Origin: Methylacidiphilum caldifontis
GTDB lineage: Bacteria; Verrucomicrobiota; Verrucomicrobiia; Methylacidiphilales; CAMAQI01
Reading direction: 5' to 3'
DNA: 41,389 nt
Assembly (NCBI GenBank): GCA_945877805.1
Contig: CAMCSM010000015.1
Span: 1-41,389, forward strand
Part shown: positions 7,935 through 16,534 of the stretch, piece after piece
Position numbering within the stretch: the first letter of the stretch is position 1
Layout of the letters: each line of letters starts with the position of its first letter
Program-made: the position numbers and the translations under genes
The notes under the pieces: model-generated
The model's input: the letters and a program-made list of their open reading frames with translations, nothing else
Database searches by the model: none
Told to the model about the DNA's origin: nothing

Positions 7935-8252
7935 ATTCAAAACAGGGGAGTGTCTCTCACGAAGGCGCAAAGGACACAAAGGTTTTAAATTTCCTCTGCG
8001 AAAATCTACGTCCGCTGCGGATAAATCAGTGTAAATAAGTGAAGATCAGTGGTTAAAAACTGTCTTTAAATATCCTGAGAATCCTGTCCATCCCTGTTCA
8101 TTAATTGCCTTCTCACCCCCCCCGCATCAAACGGTTAATCCTCCCTTTTCGATTCATCCGCAATCAAACGAACGGGCCAAACGGCTATCAAGCTGTTTTT
8201 GGGAAGTTTTTCCGTATTTTCAATAAATTCACTCCATAGTCTCGGAAACCCC
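7935..8252. repeat. Intergenic stretch with degenerate repeat words
   Basis: No gene is seen. The first half contains repetitive words such as CGAAGGCGCAAAGGACACAA, GCGGATAAATCAGTGTAAAT and CAGTGGTTAAAAACTG. These belong to the same low-information interspersed class as the ACGGAT and CACGAAT runs elsewhere in the window. A C8 tract lies at about 8117. The second half (about 8130-8250) is plain AT-rich leader DNA before the mreB promoter. Confidence 0.5.
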
Positions 8253-8281
8253 TTGACGTCAACGGCTTTCAACTCTACAAA
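8253..8281 (+). promoter_or_regulatory. Sigma-70-type promoter for the mre operon
   Basis: TTGACG (8253-8258) and TACAAA (8276-8281) are separated by 17 bp. Transcription would start near 8288, leaving a short leader before the mreB ATG at 8304. No repressor site is obvious. Confidence 0.5.
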
Positions 8282-8303
8282 GCATGAACTTTAAAGCACA
8301 AAT

Positions 8304-9335
8304 ATGAGTTTTTTCTCGAATTTCTTCACGAACGATATCGGCATTGACCTCGGTACTGCCAATACATTGATCTACGTTAAAGACCGCGGAATTGTTCTCC
8401 GAGAGCCCTCCGTCGTCGCTATCCAACAAGGGACTAAAAAAGTTCTTGCGGTGGGAGATGAGGCGAAACGAATGCTCGGTCGAACCCCTGGCAATATTAT
8501 TGCCGTTCGTCCGATGAAGGATGGCGTGATCGCCGATTTTGAAATCACCGAGGCGATGCTTAAGGCCTTCATTCAAAAAGTGGCTCGTAAAAATAAATTT
8601 CGTCCCCCTCGTATTGTCATCGCCGTTCCCTCCGGAATTACCGAAGTTGAGAAACGGGCCGTCAAAGATTCCGCACAACATGCGGGAGCACGAGAAGTTC
8701 ATTTAATCGAAGAGCCCATGGCCGCCGCGATTGGCGTCGGTCTCCCCGTTCAAGAGGCCGCTGGAAATATGATTGTCGATATCGGTGGAGGAACCACGGA
8801 AGTTGCGATCATCTCTCTTGCGGGAATTGTTTTTAGTCGCAGCGTTCGTGTCGCTGGTGATGAGCTCGATGAGAGCATCGCTAATTACATGCGCCGTGCC
8901 TATAATTTGATGATTGGAGAAAGAACCGCCGAAGAGATCAAAATCAAGATCGGCTCTGCTTATCCAATGGAAAAAGAGTCCAGTATGGAGGTCAAAGGAC
9001 GAGACCTCGTCGCCGGACTCCCAAAGACTTTGACAGTGACATCGCAGGAAGTACGTGAGGCGATGCTCGAGCCGATTTCCGTAATTGTGGAATCCGTTCG
9101 CATCACCTTGGAGCGCTGCCCCCCAGAACTTTCCGCCGACTTAGTCGAGCGCGGAATTGTTCTCGCCGGCGGAGGAGCATTACTCCGAGGATTGGATCGC
9201 CTCTTGGCGGAAGAAACAGGTCTCCCTGTCCATGTGGCAGAAGATCCGTTGAGTGCCGTTGCGGAAGGTACCGGAAAAGTTTTGCAGGAATTCAAATACC
9301 TTCGCAAAATTGCCGAAGCTGAACGCATGACGTAA
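8304..9335 (+). CDS. mreB: Rod shape-determining protein MreB
   Basis: This 343-aa protein is the full usual length of this bacterial actin. It shows the phosphate-1 motif [19 protein letters not shown] at the start, the [12 protein letters not shown] segment, the phosphate-2 motif [13 protein letters not shown], and the adenosine motif [13 protein letters not shown]. It polymerises under the inner membrane and positions the elongation machinery (MreC, MreD, RodA, PBP2). It heads the shape operon and is followed 55 bp later by the first mreC copy. The start is preceded by a promoter and the sequence is intact. Confidence 0.97.
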   Translation: MSFFSNFFTNDIGIDLGTANTLIYVKDRGIVLREPSVVAIQQGTKKVLAVGDEAKRMLGRTPGNIIAVRPMKDGVIADFEITEAMLKAFIQKVARKNKFRPPRIVIAVPSGITEVEKRAVKDSAQHAGAREVHLIEEPMAAAIGVGLPVQEAAGNMIVDIGGGTTEVAIISLAGIVFSRSVRVAGDELDESIANYMRRAYNLMIGERTAEEIKIKIGSAYPMEKESSMEVKGRDLVAGLPKTLTVTSQEVREAMLEPISVIVESVRITLERCPPELSADLVERGIVLAGGGALLRGLDRLLAEETGLPVHVAEDPLSAVAEGTGKVLQEFKYLRKIAEAERMT

Positions 9336-9390
9336 CCTGCGACCCGATAGCCACGACCGTTAATTCGGAGAGTGGCAAGAAGTTGGTCGC

Positions 9391-10221
9391 ATGACGTTTA
9401 AACAATTTTTATTATTTACAGCATTTGCCCTTTTTTTGGGCTTTTGTTTGACTCGCTCGAGTGAAGAACATCTTCGCTTGCGCGCTCTGACGCTCCAAAC
9501 CCTTTCTCCTCTATTTTATGCGGCGGATCGTCTCTCCTCGCTCTCTGAAAAGGTCGATGTCAACATACAGACTCCAGGATCGGCACAGGCGGCCTTCGAC
9601 AAGCTCGTCGATGAAAATCAAAAACTCTCCATCGAGCGCGAAACGATGCTCCTCATGGTAAAAGAGAATCTCGAACTCCGAAAAAAACTCTCCTTCCGCG
9701 GCGCCCCTCAATTTCATCTCATCGGCTGTCACGTCATTGGCCGCGATCCTGTGAGCTGGTGGAACAGCGTTTATATCAATCGCGGAACCCAAGACCATCG
9801 AGCCCTTGAAAAAGCGATCTATCGACAAGGCCTCCCAGTCATCAGTCCTTATGGAGTCGTCGGAATCACGGGGGTCGTCTCTGAAAAAATGAGTGAAGTG
9901 ATTTTAATCGTCAACGAAAACTGTCAATTTGCAGCCCAACTCGAAGATTGCCGTTAACAAGGAGTCATTCAAGGAGAGGGGTCGGTCCGTGAAGGAAATC
10001 CACAGACCCGAATGAGATATATTCCCAAAGAAACCCCGGTCAAAATCGGTGAAAAAGTTTTTACCAGCGGGCTCGATGGTATTTTTCCCCCTGGACTTCT
10101 CGTGGGCAAAGTCCTCGACGCACGCCCTTCGATCAAAGATTCATATTTAGAAATTACGATCGAGCCGGCCTTCGATCTCGCGCAACTTACGGAACTCTTT
10201 ATCATTGTGGATGAGTCATGA
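9391..10221 (+). pseudogene. mreC: MreC, first tandem copy, interrupted by an in-frame TAA
   Basis: The frame codes for an MreC: N-terminal membrane helix (about residues 4-20), a coiled-coil region (AFDKLVDENQKLSIERETML), then the beta-barrel part with VIGRDPVSWWNSVYINRG and ISPYGVVGITGVV. It stops at TAA 9955-9957 after residue 188. The same frame then stays open with QGVIQGEG, MRYIPKE, KVFTSGLDGIFPPGLLVGKV and on to TGA at 10219-10221, which is exactly the missing MreC C-terminus. The neighbouring paralogue has REHGIIIGG where this copy has R-stop-QGVIQGE, so one substitution explains the break. AAGGAG directly follows the stop, but no good start codon is placed to use it. It could be a pseudogene, a split protein, or a base-call error. 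Confidence 0.85.
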
Positions 10222-11021
10222 AGCGCGGACAAGCCTCCTCAATCCATGTCTTTCTCATGGTGATCTCCCCCTTTGCGGCGCTCGTCTTAGGCTATTACCT
10301 CCATTGGACTTATGTCAAAACGCTGGGAGATACCACCACCACTTTTATCAGTGATGTCGATGATGGATTAGAGACATTGAAGACGCTCCAGCGGGAGGTG
10401 ATTCGACTTCGAAAAGAGAATACGCGAATTGCAACCGAAAACATTTATTATCGGAATCTCACGGGGGAGAACTCTCGACTTCAGGAGATGCTCCTTTTTA
10501 AAAACGCCTCCCCTTATCGACTCCAAGCCTGTAAGGTCATTGGCCGTAAGCAAGAGAGCTGGTGGAGCACGCTTCAAGTGAATATCGGATGGGAAGATGA
10601 AGCCGGAATGACCCGAGATCTGCCTGTTGTCTCTCCTCGCGGAGTGGTTGGAAAAACAGGGGAAATTTATGCCAAAACCTGCGAAGTGATTCTGATGGTG
10701 AACCCCAACTGTAAAATAGCGGCGACCCTAGAAACGACCCGTGAACATGGAATTATCATTGGTGGCGGCTCCCGAACGAAATCTCAACCGCAATCCAAGA
10801 TGACTTATATTCCGCGAGGGGTTGAACTAGGCCTTGGAGAGCGAGTCTTTACCAGTGGCGCTGGAGGAGTCTTTCCTCCCGGACTTTTTCTCGGTACCGT
10901 CGCCTTAATTAAACCGGTGGCCTCACAAAGTAATTTCGGTCTCTATCAGGAACTTTGGATTGATCCTGCGATCGACCTCACTCAGCTCGAAGAACTTTTT
11001 ATTGTCATGGGGACTAAATAA
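10218..11021 (+). CDS. mreC: Rod shape-determining protein MreC, second tandem copy (intact)
   Basis: This 267-aa protein overlaps the end of the first copy by an ATGA junction. It has one N-terminal membrane helix (about residues 10-30), a coiled coil (LETLKTLQREVIRLRKENTR), then the periplasmic barrel domains with CKVIGRKQESWWSTLQVNIG, VVSPRGVVGKTGE and YIPRGVELGLGERVFTSGAG followed by GVFPPGLFLGTV. MreC is the periplasmic scaffold that binds PBP2 and activates RodA/PBP2. It aligns closely with the first copy, so the two come from a tandem duplication. With copy 1 interrupted, this copy is the likely functional MreC. Confidence 0.9.
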   Translation: MKRGQASSIHVFLMVISPFAALVLGYYLHWTYVKTLGDTTTTFISDVDDGLETLKTLQREVIRLRKENTRIATENIYYRNLTGENSRLQEMLLFKNASPYRLQACKVIGRKQESWWSTLQVNIGWEDEAGMTRDLPVVSPRGVVGKTGEIYAKTCEVILMVNPNCKIAATLETTREHGIIIGGGSRTKSQPQSKMTYIPRGVELGLGERVFTSGAGGVFPPGLFLGTVALIKPVASQSNFGLYQELWIDPAIDLTQLEELFIVMGTK

Positions 11022-11022
11022 A

Positions 11023-11553
11023 ATGATTGCCATGTCCCTTTTTGTGCTGACCCTCGGGATCATCGGAACGATTGCGCAAATGTTCTTTCCGAGTTGGGCG
11101 ATCTTCTTTGAAATGGAGCCCCATCTGCCGGTACTTGCGGTGATTTACGCTTGTTTGGTTCTCCGCTCTCATTGGGTCTTTCTGGTCACTTGTCTCATTG
11201 GACTGGCCCTCGATCTGCTCTCTCCGCAAAAAATGGGGCTCAGCGTCCTCTCCCTCACTTTTACAGCTCTCTTAATGCTCACTCAGCGTCGCTCGCTCGA
11301 TGCAGAGCGTTGGGATACCCGAATCTTACTCGTGATCGCAGGCACTTATTTCTACCAAATCACCGACTATCTCCTGTACTCTCTGCAGCTCCAACGCTGG
11401 ATGTGGCCCTCCTCCCTTTGGTATCGAATGCTCTTCCCCGCCTTTTTTAATGCGATCTTAAGTATTCTCCTCTTCCCGATCATCACTCGAATTGCGATTT
11501 TTTTCGGATGGTACGAACCTCGGCATTTCACGGAGGAATATGCTCGAAGCTAA
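11023..11553 (+). CDS. mreD: Rod shape-determining protein MreD
   Basis: The start is chosen at the ATG just after the mreC stop, giving 176 aa. The protein has five or six hydrophobic segments, with the typical MreD order: N-terminal helix, an FPSWAIFFEMEPHLPVLAVI segment, a GLALDLLSPQKMGLSVLSLT segment, and C-terminal helices ending with the short tail WYEPRHF. MreD is the small inner-membrane partner of MreC in the elongasome. Its 3' end overlaps the next gene by 14 bp, implying coupled translation. Confidence 0.88.
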   Translation: MIAMSLFVLTLGIIGTIAQMFFPSWAIFFEMEPHLPVLAVIYACLVLRSHWVFLVTCLIGLALDLLSPQKMGLSVLSLTFTALLMLTQRRSLDAERWDTRILLVIAGTYFYQITDYLLYSLQLQRWMWPSSLWYRMLFPAFFNAILSILLFPIITRIAIFFGWYEPRHFTEEYARS

Positions 11554-13651
11554 ATCCAAATCTCAAAGTACTCATCATGGAAGTCGACAGGGATATCTCA
11601 TCTTTGCCTTTTTCTTGGCCGCCCTTTATCTTGTCTTCCGACTCTATGATGTAACGGTTCAGAAAAACGAGAACTACAAAGATAAACTCCGCAGCCAAAC
11701 GACCGTTGCGATTCGCCTCTCCCCCGCTCGGGGAGCTATTTTAGATCGCAACGGATTTGCGATTGCGGAAAATCGGGCAAGCTTCGATATCGATTTCTAT
11801 CTCGATCAACTCATTCGCGATTACTCTCGGACACATCGCGGCCGGATTCCTAAAATTCCAATTTCCGTTAAACGAAAAGGGAAAGTCATTACGCGCGAGG
11901 AAAATGATATTGTTAAAATTGTTGCGGAATCGGTAGAGCCGTTGAAGAAAACATTGGGAATCGAAATTAAACTTGATGCCAACGATATTCGTAACCACTA
12001 CCGTACTCAGCCCCGAATTCCCTATCCCTATAAAGCGGATGTGGACTTTAATACCCTCGCCCAATTCTCCGAACGAAATCTAGGAATCCCTGGAATCGAG
12101 ATCGGAGCGCGCCCGATTCGTACTTATAATATGGGCGCCTTTGCCCCGCATATCGTCGGCTACATTGGCCGTCCTGAAAGCTCGGAACAGGTCGATGAAG
12201 CGGGAGTTGAATTTGAATTTGTCGGTAAAAAAGGGGTCGAAGAGAAGATGGATTCCCATCTTCAAGGAAAAGCGGGAGGAAAAATTCTTCAAGTTAACTA
12301 CCGCGGCTACATTGTTCCCGGCGATGAAACCGAAGAGCCCCCCACTGTGGGAAATTCAATCACACTCTCCATTGATGCCCGAATCCAGCATATCGCCGAG
12401 GATGCGATGCGAGGAGTCGGACGTGGGGCGGTCGTGATTCTCGATCCGAATAATGGCGACATTTTAGCGATGGTCTCCGTTCCTAATTTCGATCCCAATG
12501 TCTTTATTCCTAAAATTTCCCCCCAGAACTGGAAAGAGCTCACGACGAATCCGACCGCTCCGATGATTAATCGTGCCCTTTCCGAATATGCTCCGGGATC
12601 GATCTATAAACCGATCATTGCTTTGGCGGCACTGAAGTCTCATGCGATTCGCCCGAATACCCTTATCAATACCGCCAGCAGTATGTTCATCGGAAATCGT
12701 TCCTTTAAAGATTGGTATAAAGGGGATCGCGGTCCGATCACGGTTAAGGAGGCGATCCAATGGTCAACGAATACCTTCTTTTATCCTGCGGGAATTAGTA
12801 CTGGAATCGATAAGCTCGTCGATATGGCTCTCCTTTTTGGAATCGGACAACCGACCGAGATTCCGCTCCCAGAAGGGAAAGGAATTCTCTGGAGTCCGGA
12901 ATGGCTCAAAAAACATTATCCTGCCGAACGATGGACCACGGCTTACACCGCTAATTTCTCGATCGGTCAAGGGGCGGTCGAAGTCACCCCGTTGCAAATG
13001 GCGGTGGTGGGAGCCGCGATTGCGAATGGAGGAACGGTCTACTTTCCGAATCTCGTGAAGAGCATTCAAAGTATCGATGGAGATGTTAAAGCGACCTTCC
13101 CGACTCGGATTCGCAATCGAATTGAGTTTGATCTTGCCGACATTGATATCGTTCGCCAAGGAATGCTCGCCGTCGTCGAATCTGGAACGGCGACCAAAGC
13201 TCAGGTCCCCGGCTATAAAATCGCGGGAAAAACCGGAACAGCTCAATTTAAAACTCGGCTCCAAGGGCGCACGGTCAGCGATCAGCGAACTTGGTTTCTC
13301 TCCTTTGCTCCCTACGAGACCCCTCGTTATGCCATCTGCGTTCTTGTCGAAGGGGGAACCTCAGGAGGAGGAACCTGCGCTCCGATTGCTCAAAATATCT
13401 ACTCCCGACTTTTTGCGATGGAAAAAGGGGAGACGATTGCGATGAACTATCTTACCCCCGTTGAGGGTCATTTTGGTGGCGTCACCGATTATGTCCCCCC
13501 TCAAGCCAACGGAGGCGCCACCGCTCCTGGTGCCATTCCCGCAACGGGAACCATTCCGCAAGAGAGCAATCCTGGGGATGCCCCAGCTGAAGTTTCTAAC
13601 GAAGATGACGATCGTAAGCCGTCTCGAATTCTTCCTCAGAGAAGCCGTTAA
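11540..13651 (+). CDS. mrdA: Penicillin-binding protein 2 (peptidoglycan transpeptidase of the elongasome)
   Basis: The start is set at ATG 11540, preceded by GGAGG at 11532-11536, giving 703 aa. An N-terminal membrane anchor (about residues 18-37) is followed by the PBP dimer domain (SPARGAILDRNGFAIAENRA). The transpeptidase domain carries the class B motifs: SxxK in YAPGSIYKPI, SxN in QWSTNTFF, and KTG in AGKTGTAQF. The tail after about 640 is a low-complexity proline/alanine stretch ending in basic residues. PBP2 cross-links glycan made by RodA. It overlaps mreD and is followed 15 bp later by rodA. Intact. Confidence 0.95.
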   Translation: MLEAKSKSQSTHHGSRQGYLIFAFFLAALYLVFRLYDVTVQKNENYKDKLRSQTTVAIRLSPARGAILDRNGFAIAENRASFDIDFYLDQLIRDYSRTHRGRIPKIPISVKRKGKVITREENDIVKIVAESVEPLKKTLGIEIKLDANDIRNHYRTQPRIPYPYKADVDFNTLAQFSERNLGIPGIEIGARPIRTYNMGAFAPHIVGYIGRPESSEQVDEAGVEFEFVGKKGVEEKMDSHLQGKAGGKILQVNYRGYIVPGDETEEPPTVGNSITLSIDARIQHIAEDAMRGVGRGAVVILDPNNGDILAMVSVPNFDPNVFIPKISPQNWKELTTNPTAPMINRALSEYAPGSIYKPIIALAALKSHAIRPNTLINTASSMFIGNRSFKDWYKGDRGPITVKEAIQWSTNTFFYPAGISTGIDKLVDMALLFGIGQPTEIPLPEGKGILWSPEWLKKHYPAERWTTAYTANFSIGQGAVEVTPLQMAVVGAAIANGGTVYFPNLVKSIQSIDGDVKATFPTRIRNRIEFDLADIDIVRQGMLAVVESGTATKAQVPGYKIAGKTGTAQFKTRLQGRTVSDQRTWFLSFAPYETPRYAICVLVEGGTSGGGTCAPIAQNIYSRLFAMEKGETIAMNYLTPVEGHFGGVTDYVPPQANGGATAPGAIPATGTIPQESNPGDAPAEVSNEDDDRKPSRILPQRSR

Positions 13652-13666
13652 CCGGAAATCAAAATC

Positions 13667-14821
13667 ATGTGGACCCTCATTCAAAAAATCGGCCGAATCA
13701 ACTGGATTCTCATGCTCTTGATGTGTGGACTCCTCACCGCGGGACTGATGGCGATCTATAGCGCGACCTATGTCAGTGAGGTCAGTGAATTTCGTGAGGC
13801 CTTCACAAAACAGCTGCGAATGGTTCCGGTCGGATTTGCTATCTTCTTCATTATCGCTTTGGTTGATTATCAATTTTGGATCAAATGCTCCCTTCCGATC
13901 TTTATGGCCACACTTATACTGCTCGTTCTGGTCCTTTTCTTTGGAAAAGTCGTCAACGGAGCCCGAAGCTGGTTCCTGATCGCAGGCTTTGGAATTCAGC
14001 CGGCTGAATTTACTAAAATCTCCTTCATTCTGATGACGGCCTTACTGCTTCCTCTGATGCGGGAGCGATTCTCCGATCTCCCGCTCTTTTGCTGTAGTAT
14101 GGGATTAACTCTTATTCCCATCACGTTGATTATGGGACAGCCGGATCTTGGCTCAGCCTCAGTTTTTATTCCCATTATGTTTTTGAGCCTTTATGTTCTC
14201 GGAATTAAAAATCGCTACATCATGCCCTTTGTCGCCGCCGGCATTCTTCTCTTTGTCGCCTTAAATCTTCTCGGTCCAAAAATCGTTGAAATGGAGAAGC
14301 CGTTTCCGGGTCTCAAAACCTATCAAATGAATCGGATCAAAACCTTTATTAATCCAGAGCTCGACCCATTAAAATCGGGATGGACGATCAACCAATCGTT
14401 GATTGCGATTGGCTCCGGTGGTTTTTTTGGTAAAGGCTATCTTCAAGGAACTCAAAATGTCCGTGGCTTCATCGGTCGAAATATCGCCTTCACTGACTTT
14501 ATCTTTGCCGTCATCGGAGAAGAGACCGGATTTGTGGGGGGCTCAGTGATCATCATGGGAATTGCCTTTGTGATCTTGCTCTCGCTTTATGTCGGCAGCA
14601 AATCTCGAGATTCCACAGGATCGATCCTCACCGCGGGGGTTGCCGCTCTCTTTTTTACTCACTTTTTTATTAACATCGGCATGACCATCAAAGTCGTGCC
14701 AATCACGGGAATACCCCTTCCGTTCATCAGCTTTGGAGGATCGTTCCTCCTGGTTTGTATGTCGGCAATGGGTCTGGTACAAAGCGTGTGGATACACCGC
14801 AAGCCTTTAGAAAGGAACTAA
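13667..14821 (+). CDS. rodA: Peptidoglycan glycosyltransferase RodA (SEDS family)
   Basis: This 384-aa protein has about ten membrane helices. SEDS signatures are visible: GLMAIYSAT near the start, GARSWFLIAGFGIQPAEFTKI, MGQPDLGSASVF (with the conserved Asp of the catalytic loop), NQSLIAIGSGGFFGKG, TDFIFAVIGEETGFVG, and PITGIPLPFISFGGS near the end. RodA polymerises lipid II into glycan strands in the lateral wall, paired with PBP2, whose gene lies immediately upstream. It is the last shape gene; the RNase G gene begins 3 bp later. Confidence 0.95.
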   Translation: MWTLIQKIGRINWILMLLMCGLLTAGLMAIYSATYVSEVSEFREAFTKQLRMVPVGFAIFFIIALVDYQFWIKCSLPIFMATLILLVLVLFFGKVVNGARSWFLIAGFGIQPAEFTKISFILMTALLLPLMRERFSDLPLFCCSMGLTLIPITLIMGQPDLGSASVFIPIMFLSLYVLGIKNRYIMPFVAAGILLFVALNLLGPKIVEMEKPFPGLKTYQMNRIKTFINPELDPLKSGWTINQSLIAIGSGGFFGKGYLQGTQNVRGFIGRNIAFTDFIFAVIGEETGFVGGSVIIMGIAFVILLSLYVGSKSRDSTGSILTAGVAALFFTHFFINIGMTIKVVPITGIPLPFISFGGSFLLVCMSAMGLVQSVWIHRKPLERN

Positions 14822-14824
14822 ACT

Positions 14825-16405
14825 ATGATCATCGAAAAAATACGGGACTTCCTCGGCCTCAAACGAAAAGGGGACGAAAAGGAAATCATCATCAGCGCCG
14901 AAAAATTGGAGCGACGAGTCGCTCTGCTCGAGGGCGGCTCCCTTGAGGAATTTGCAGTCGAACGGGATAGCGACCGCCAAATCTCCGGCAACATCTACAA
15001 AGGACGGGTTCATAATATTGAACCGGGCTTAAAAGCTCTCTTTGTCGATATCGGCATGGAAAAAAATGCATTCCTCCACTATTGGGATGCCCTTCCTGCC
15101 GCACTCGACTCGAATATCGAAACCATCGAGAGAACCAAAAAGAAAAATCCCCGCAAGCGAATCACCTCGGACGATATCCCGAAGCTCTATCCTCCAGGCT
15201 CCGATATTATGGTCCAAGTCTCCAAAGGACCGATCGGAACTAAAGGGGCACGGATCACCACCAACCTCTCCTTAGCCGGTCGTTACATGGTGCTCATGCC
15301 TCATGCCGATCAATTCGGAATCTCCCGAAAGATCGAAGATCCGAAAGAGCGTCAACGGCTCCGTAAAATTCTTCAAGAACTCGAGATCCCCGAAGGAATG
15401 GGGGTCATCATCCGAACGATCGGAGAGGGCCAAAAGGCTCGCTTCTTCGTCCGCGATCTCGCGATGCTTCTCGATCAATGGAATAAGATTACTGAAAAAA
15501 TGGGGGCAATTAAAGCTCCTGCAGTTCTCCAAACGGAACCGGATCTCGTCGAACGCTCCGTTCGCGACTTCTTGACCGATGACATCGATCGCATCGTCAT
15601 CGATAATGAAGAGGCCTATAACCGAGTCCGCGAGTTGATCTCCTCGATCTCCAAACGCTCGGTGCGTAAGGTGAAACTTTACAACGATCCGATTCCGGTC
15701 TTTGAAAAGTTCAATGTTGATAAACAGGTCGATAGCGCCTTCCGCCGTCAAGTCTGGCTTCCTTGCGGAGGTTACTTGGTCATCGATGAAACGGAGGCTC
15801 TTGTCTCCATCGATATCAACACCGGCCGCAATAAAGGAAAAGAGGATCAAGACTCCACGATCCTTCAAACCAATCTTGAATCGGCAGAGGAGATTGCCCG
15901 TCAACTCCGTCTCCGAAATATCGGGGGATTGCTCGTCATCGATTTCATCGACATGAAAAGTCGACGCGATCAACAGATGGTCTATCAAAAACTAAAAGAG
16001 TGCTGCCAACGCGATAAGTCGAAAACGAATATCCTTCCGATCTCCTCTTTGGGTCTGGTCGAAATGACCCGCCAACGAGCTCAAGAAAGTATCCGTAAGA
16101 CTCACTTCCAAGAGTGTCCCTGCTGTAAAGGAAAAGGGATGGTTAAATCGCCAGAAACGATGAGTGTCGAAATCCAACGGGCGATCATTCGCACGATGAG
16201 ACTTCATCCGGATGTCCACGAGCTTCGTGTGATGGTGAACTCACAAATCATGGATCGTCTCAAACATGAAGATGAAGATCTTCTCGTCGATCTCGAACGC
16301 CGATTCCAAGGAAAGCTCGCTTTCCGTATGGAACCGAAATTCCAAATCGAGGAATTTAAGATCATCAACGCCGTGAACAACGAGGAACTTTTAGAAAAAT
16401 CTTAA
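14825..16405 (+). CDS. rng: Ribonuclease G/E family endoribonuclease
   Basis: This 526-aa protein fits RNase G, without the long RNase E C-terminal scaffold. It has an S1 RNA-binding region at about residues 50-160 (GNIYKGRVHNIEPGLKALFV, IGTKGARITTNLSLAGR), catalytic acidic residues Asp330 (VSIDINTGRN) and Asp373 (VIDFIDMKSRRDQQ) with the 43-residue spacing of RNase E, and a zinc-link CPCC at 431-434. It cuts single-stranded RNA in rRNA maturation and mRNA decay. A long antisense open frame (15272-15988) is only a shadow of its codon bias. An rng next to mre genes also occurs in Proteobacteria. Confidence 0.95.
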   Translation: MIIEKIRDFLGLKRKGDEKEIIISAEKLERRVALLEGGSLEEFAVERDSDRQISGNIYKGRVHNIEPGLKALFVDIGMEKNAFLHYWDALPAALDSNIETIERTKKKNPRKRITSDDIPKLYPPGSDIMVQVSKGPIGTKGARITTNLSLAGRYMVLMPHADQFGISRKIEDPKERQRLRKILQELEIPEGMGVIIRTIGEGQKARFFVRDLAMLLDQWNKITEKMGAIKAPAVLQTEPDLVERSVRDFLTDDIDRIVIDNEEAYNRVRELISSISKRSVRKVKLYNDPIPVFEKFNVDKQVDSAFRRQVWLPCGGYLVIDETEALVSIDINTGRNKGKEDQDSTILQTNLESAEEIARQLRLRNIGGLLVIDFIDMKSRRDQQMVYQKLKECCQRDKSKTNILPISSLGLVEMTRQRAQESIRKTHFQECPCCKGKGMVKSPETMSVEIQRAIIRTMRLHPDVHELRVMVNSQIMDRLKHEDEDLLVDLERRFQGKLAFRMEPKFQIEEFKIINAVNNEELLEKS

Positions 16406-16422
16406 AGAAAAATCATTTCAAT

Positions 16423-16480
16423 GGGGAAGGCAGGAAAAAAGGAAGGTTATTAAAAAATCTTCCTGATTTCCTGCTTTCCT
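16423..16480. terminator. Long inverted repeat between rng and aroE, probable terminator or processing hairpin
   Basis: GGAAGGCAGGAAA (about 16425-16437) can pair with TTTCCTGCTTTCC (about 16467-16479) with one mismatch or G-U pair. An inner GGAAG/CTTCC pair lies on a loop of mostly A/T. There is no strong U-tract after it, so it could equally be an RNA-stability or processing structure at the end of the shape-rng transcript. Confidence 0.45.
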
Positions 16481-16534
16481 AAGAGATTTCTTGATTCCAC
16501 TGGAAACAGGAAGGAACCTCGCTTTTATTTCTTC

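Noticed and set aside
9958-10014. Reinitiation site for the second half of mreC copy 1 (AAGGAG after the stop)
   Set aside because: The only in-frame start-like codon at a suitable distance is ATT, and the ATG at 10012 lacks a ribosome site; kept only as a remote possibility.
15272-15988. 238-aa minus-strand open frame opposite RNase G
   Set aside because: It is antisense to a clearly conserved enzyme and arises from its codon bias; no start signal or recognisable motif.
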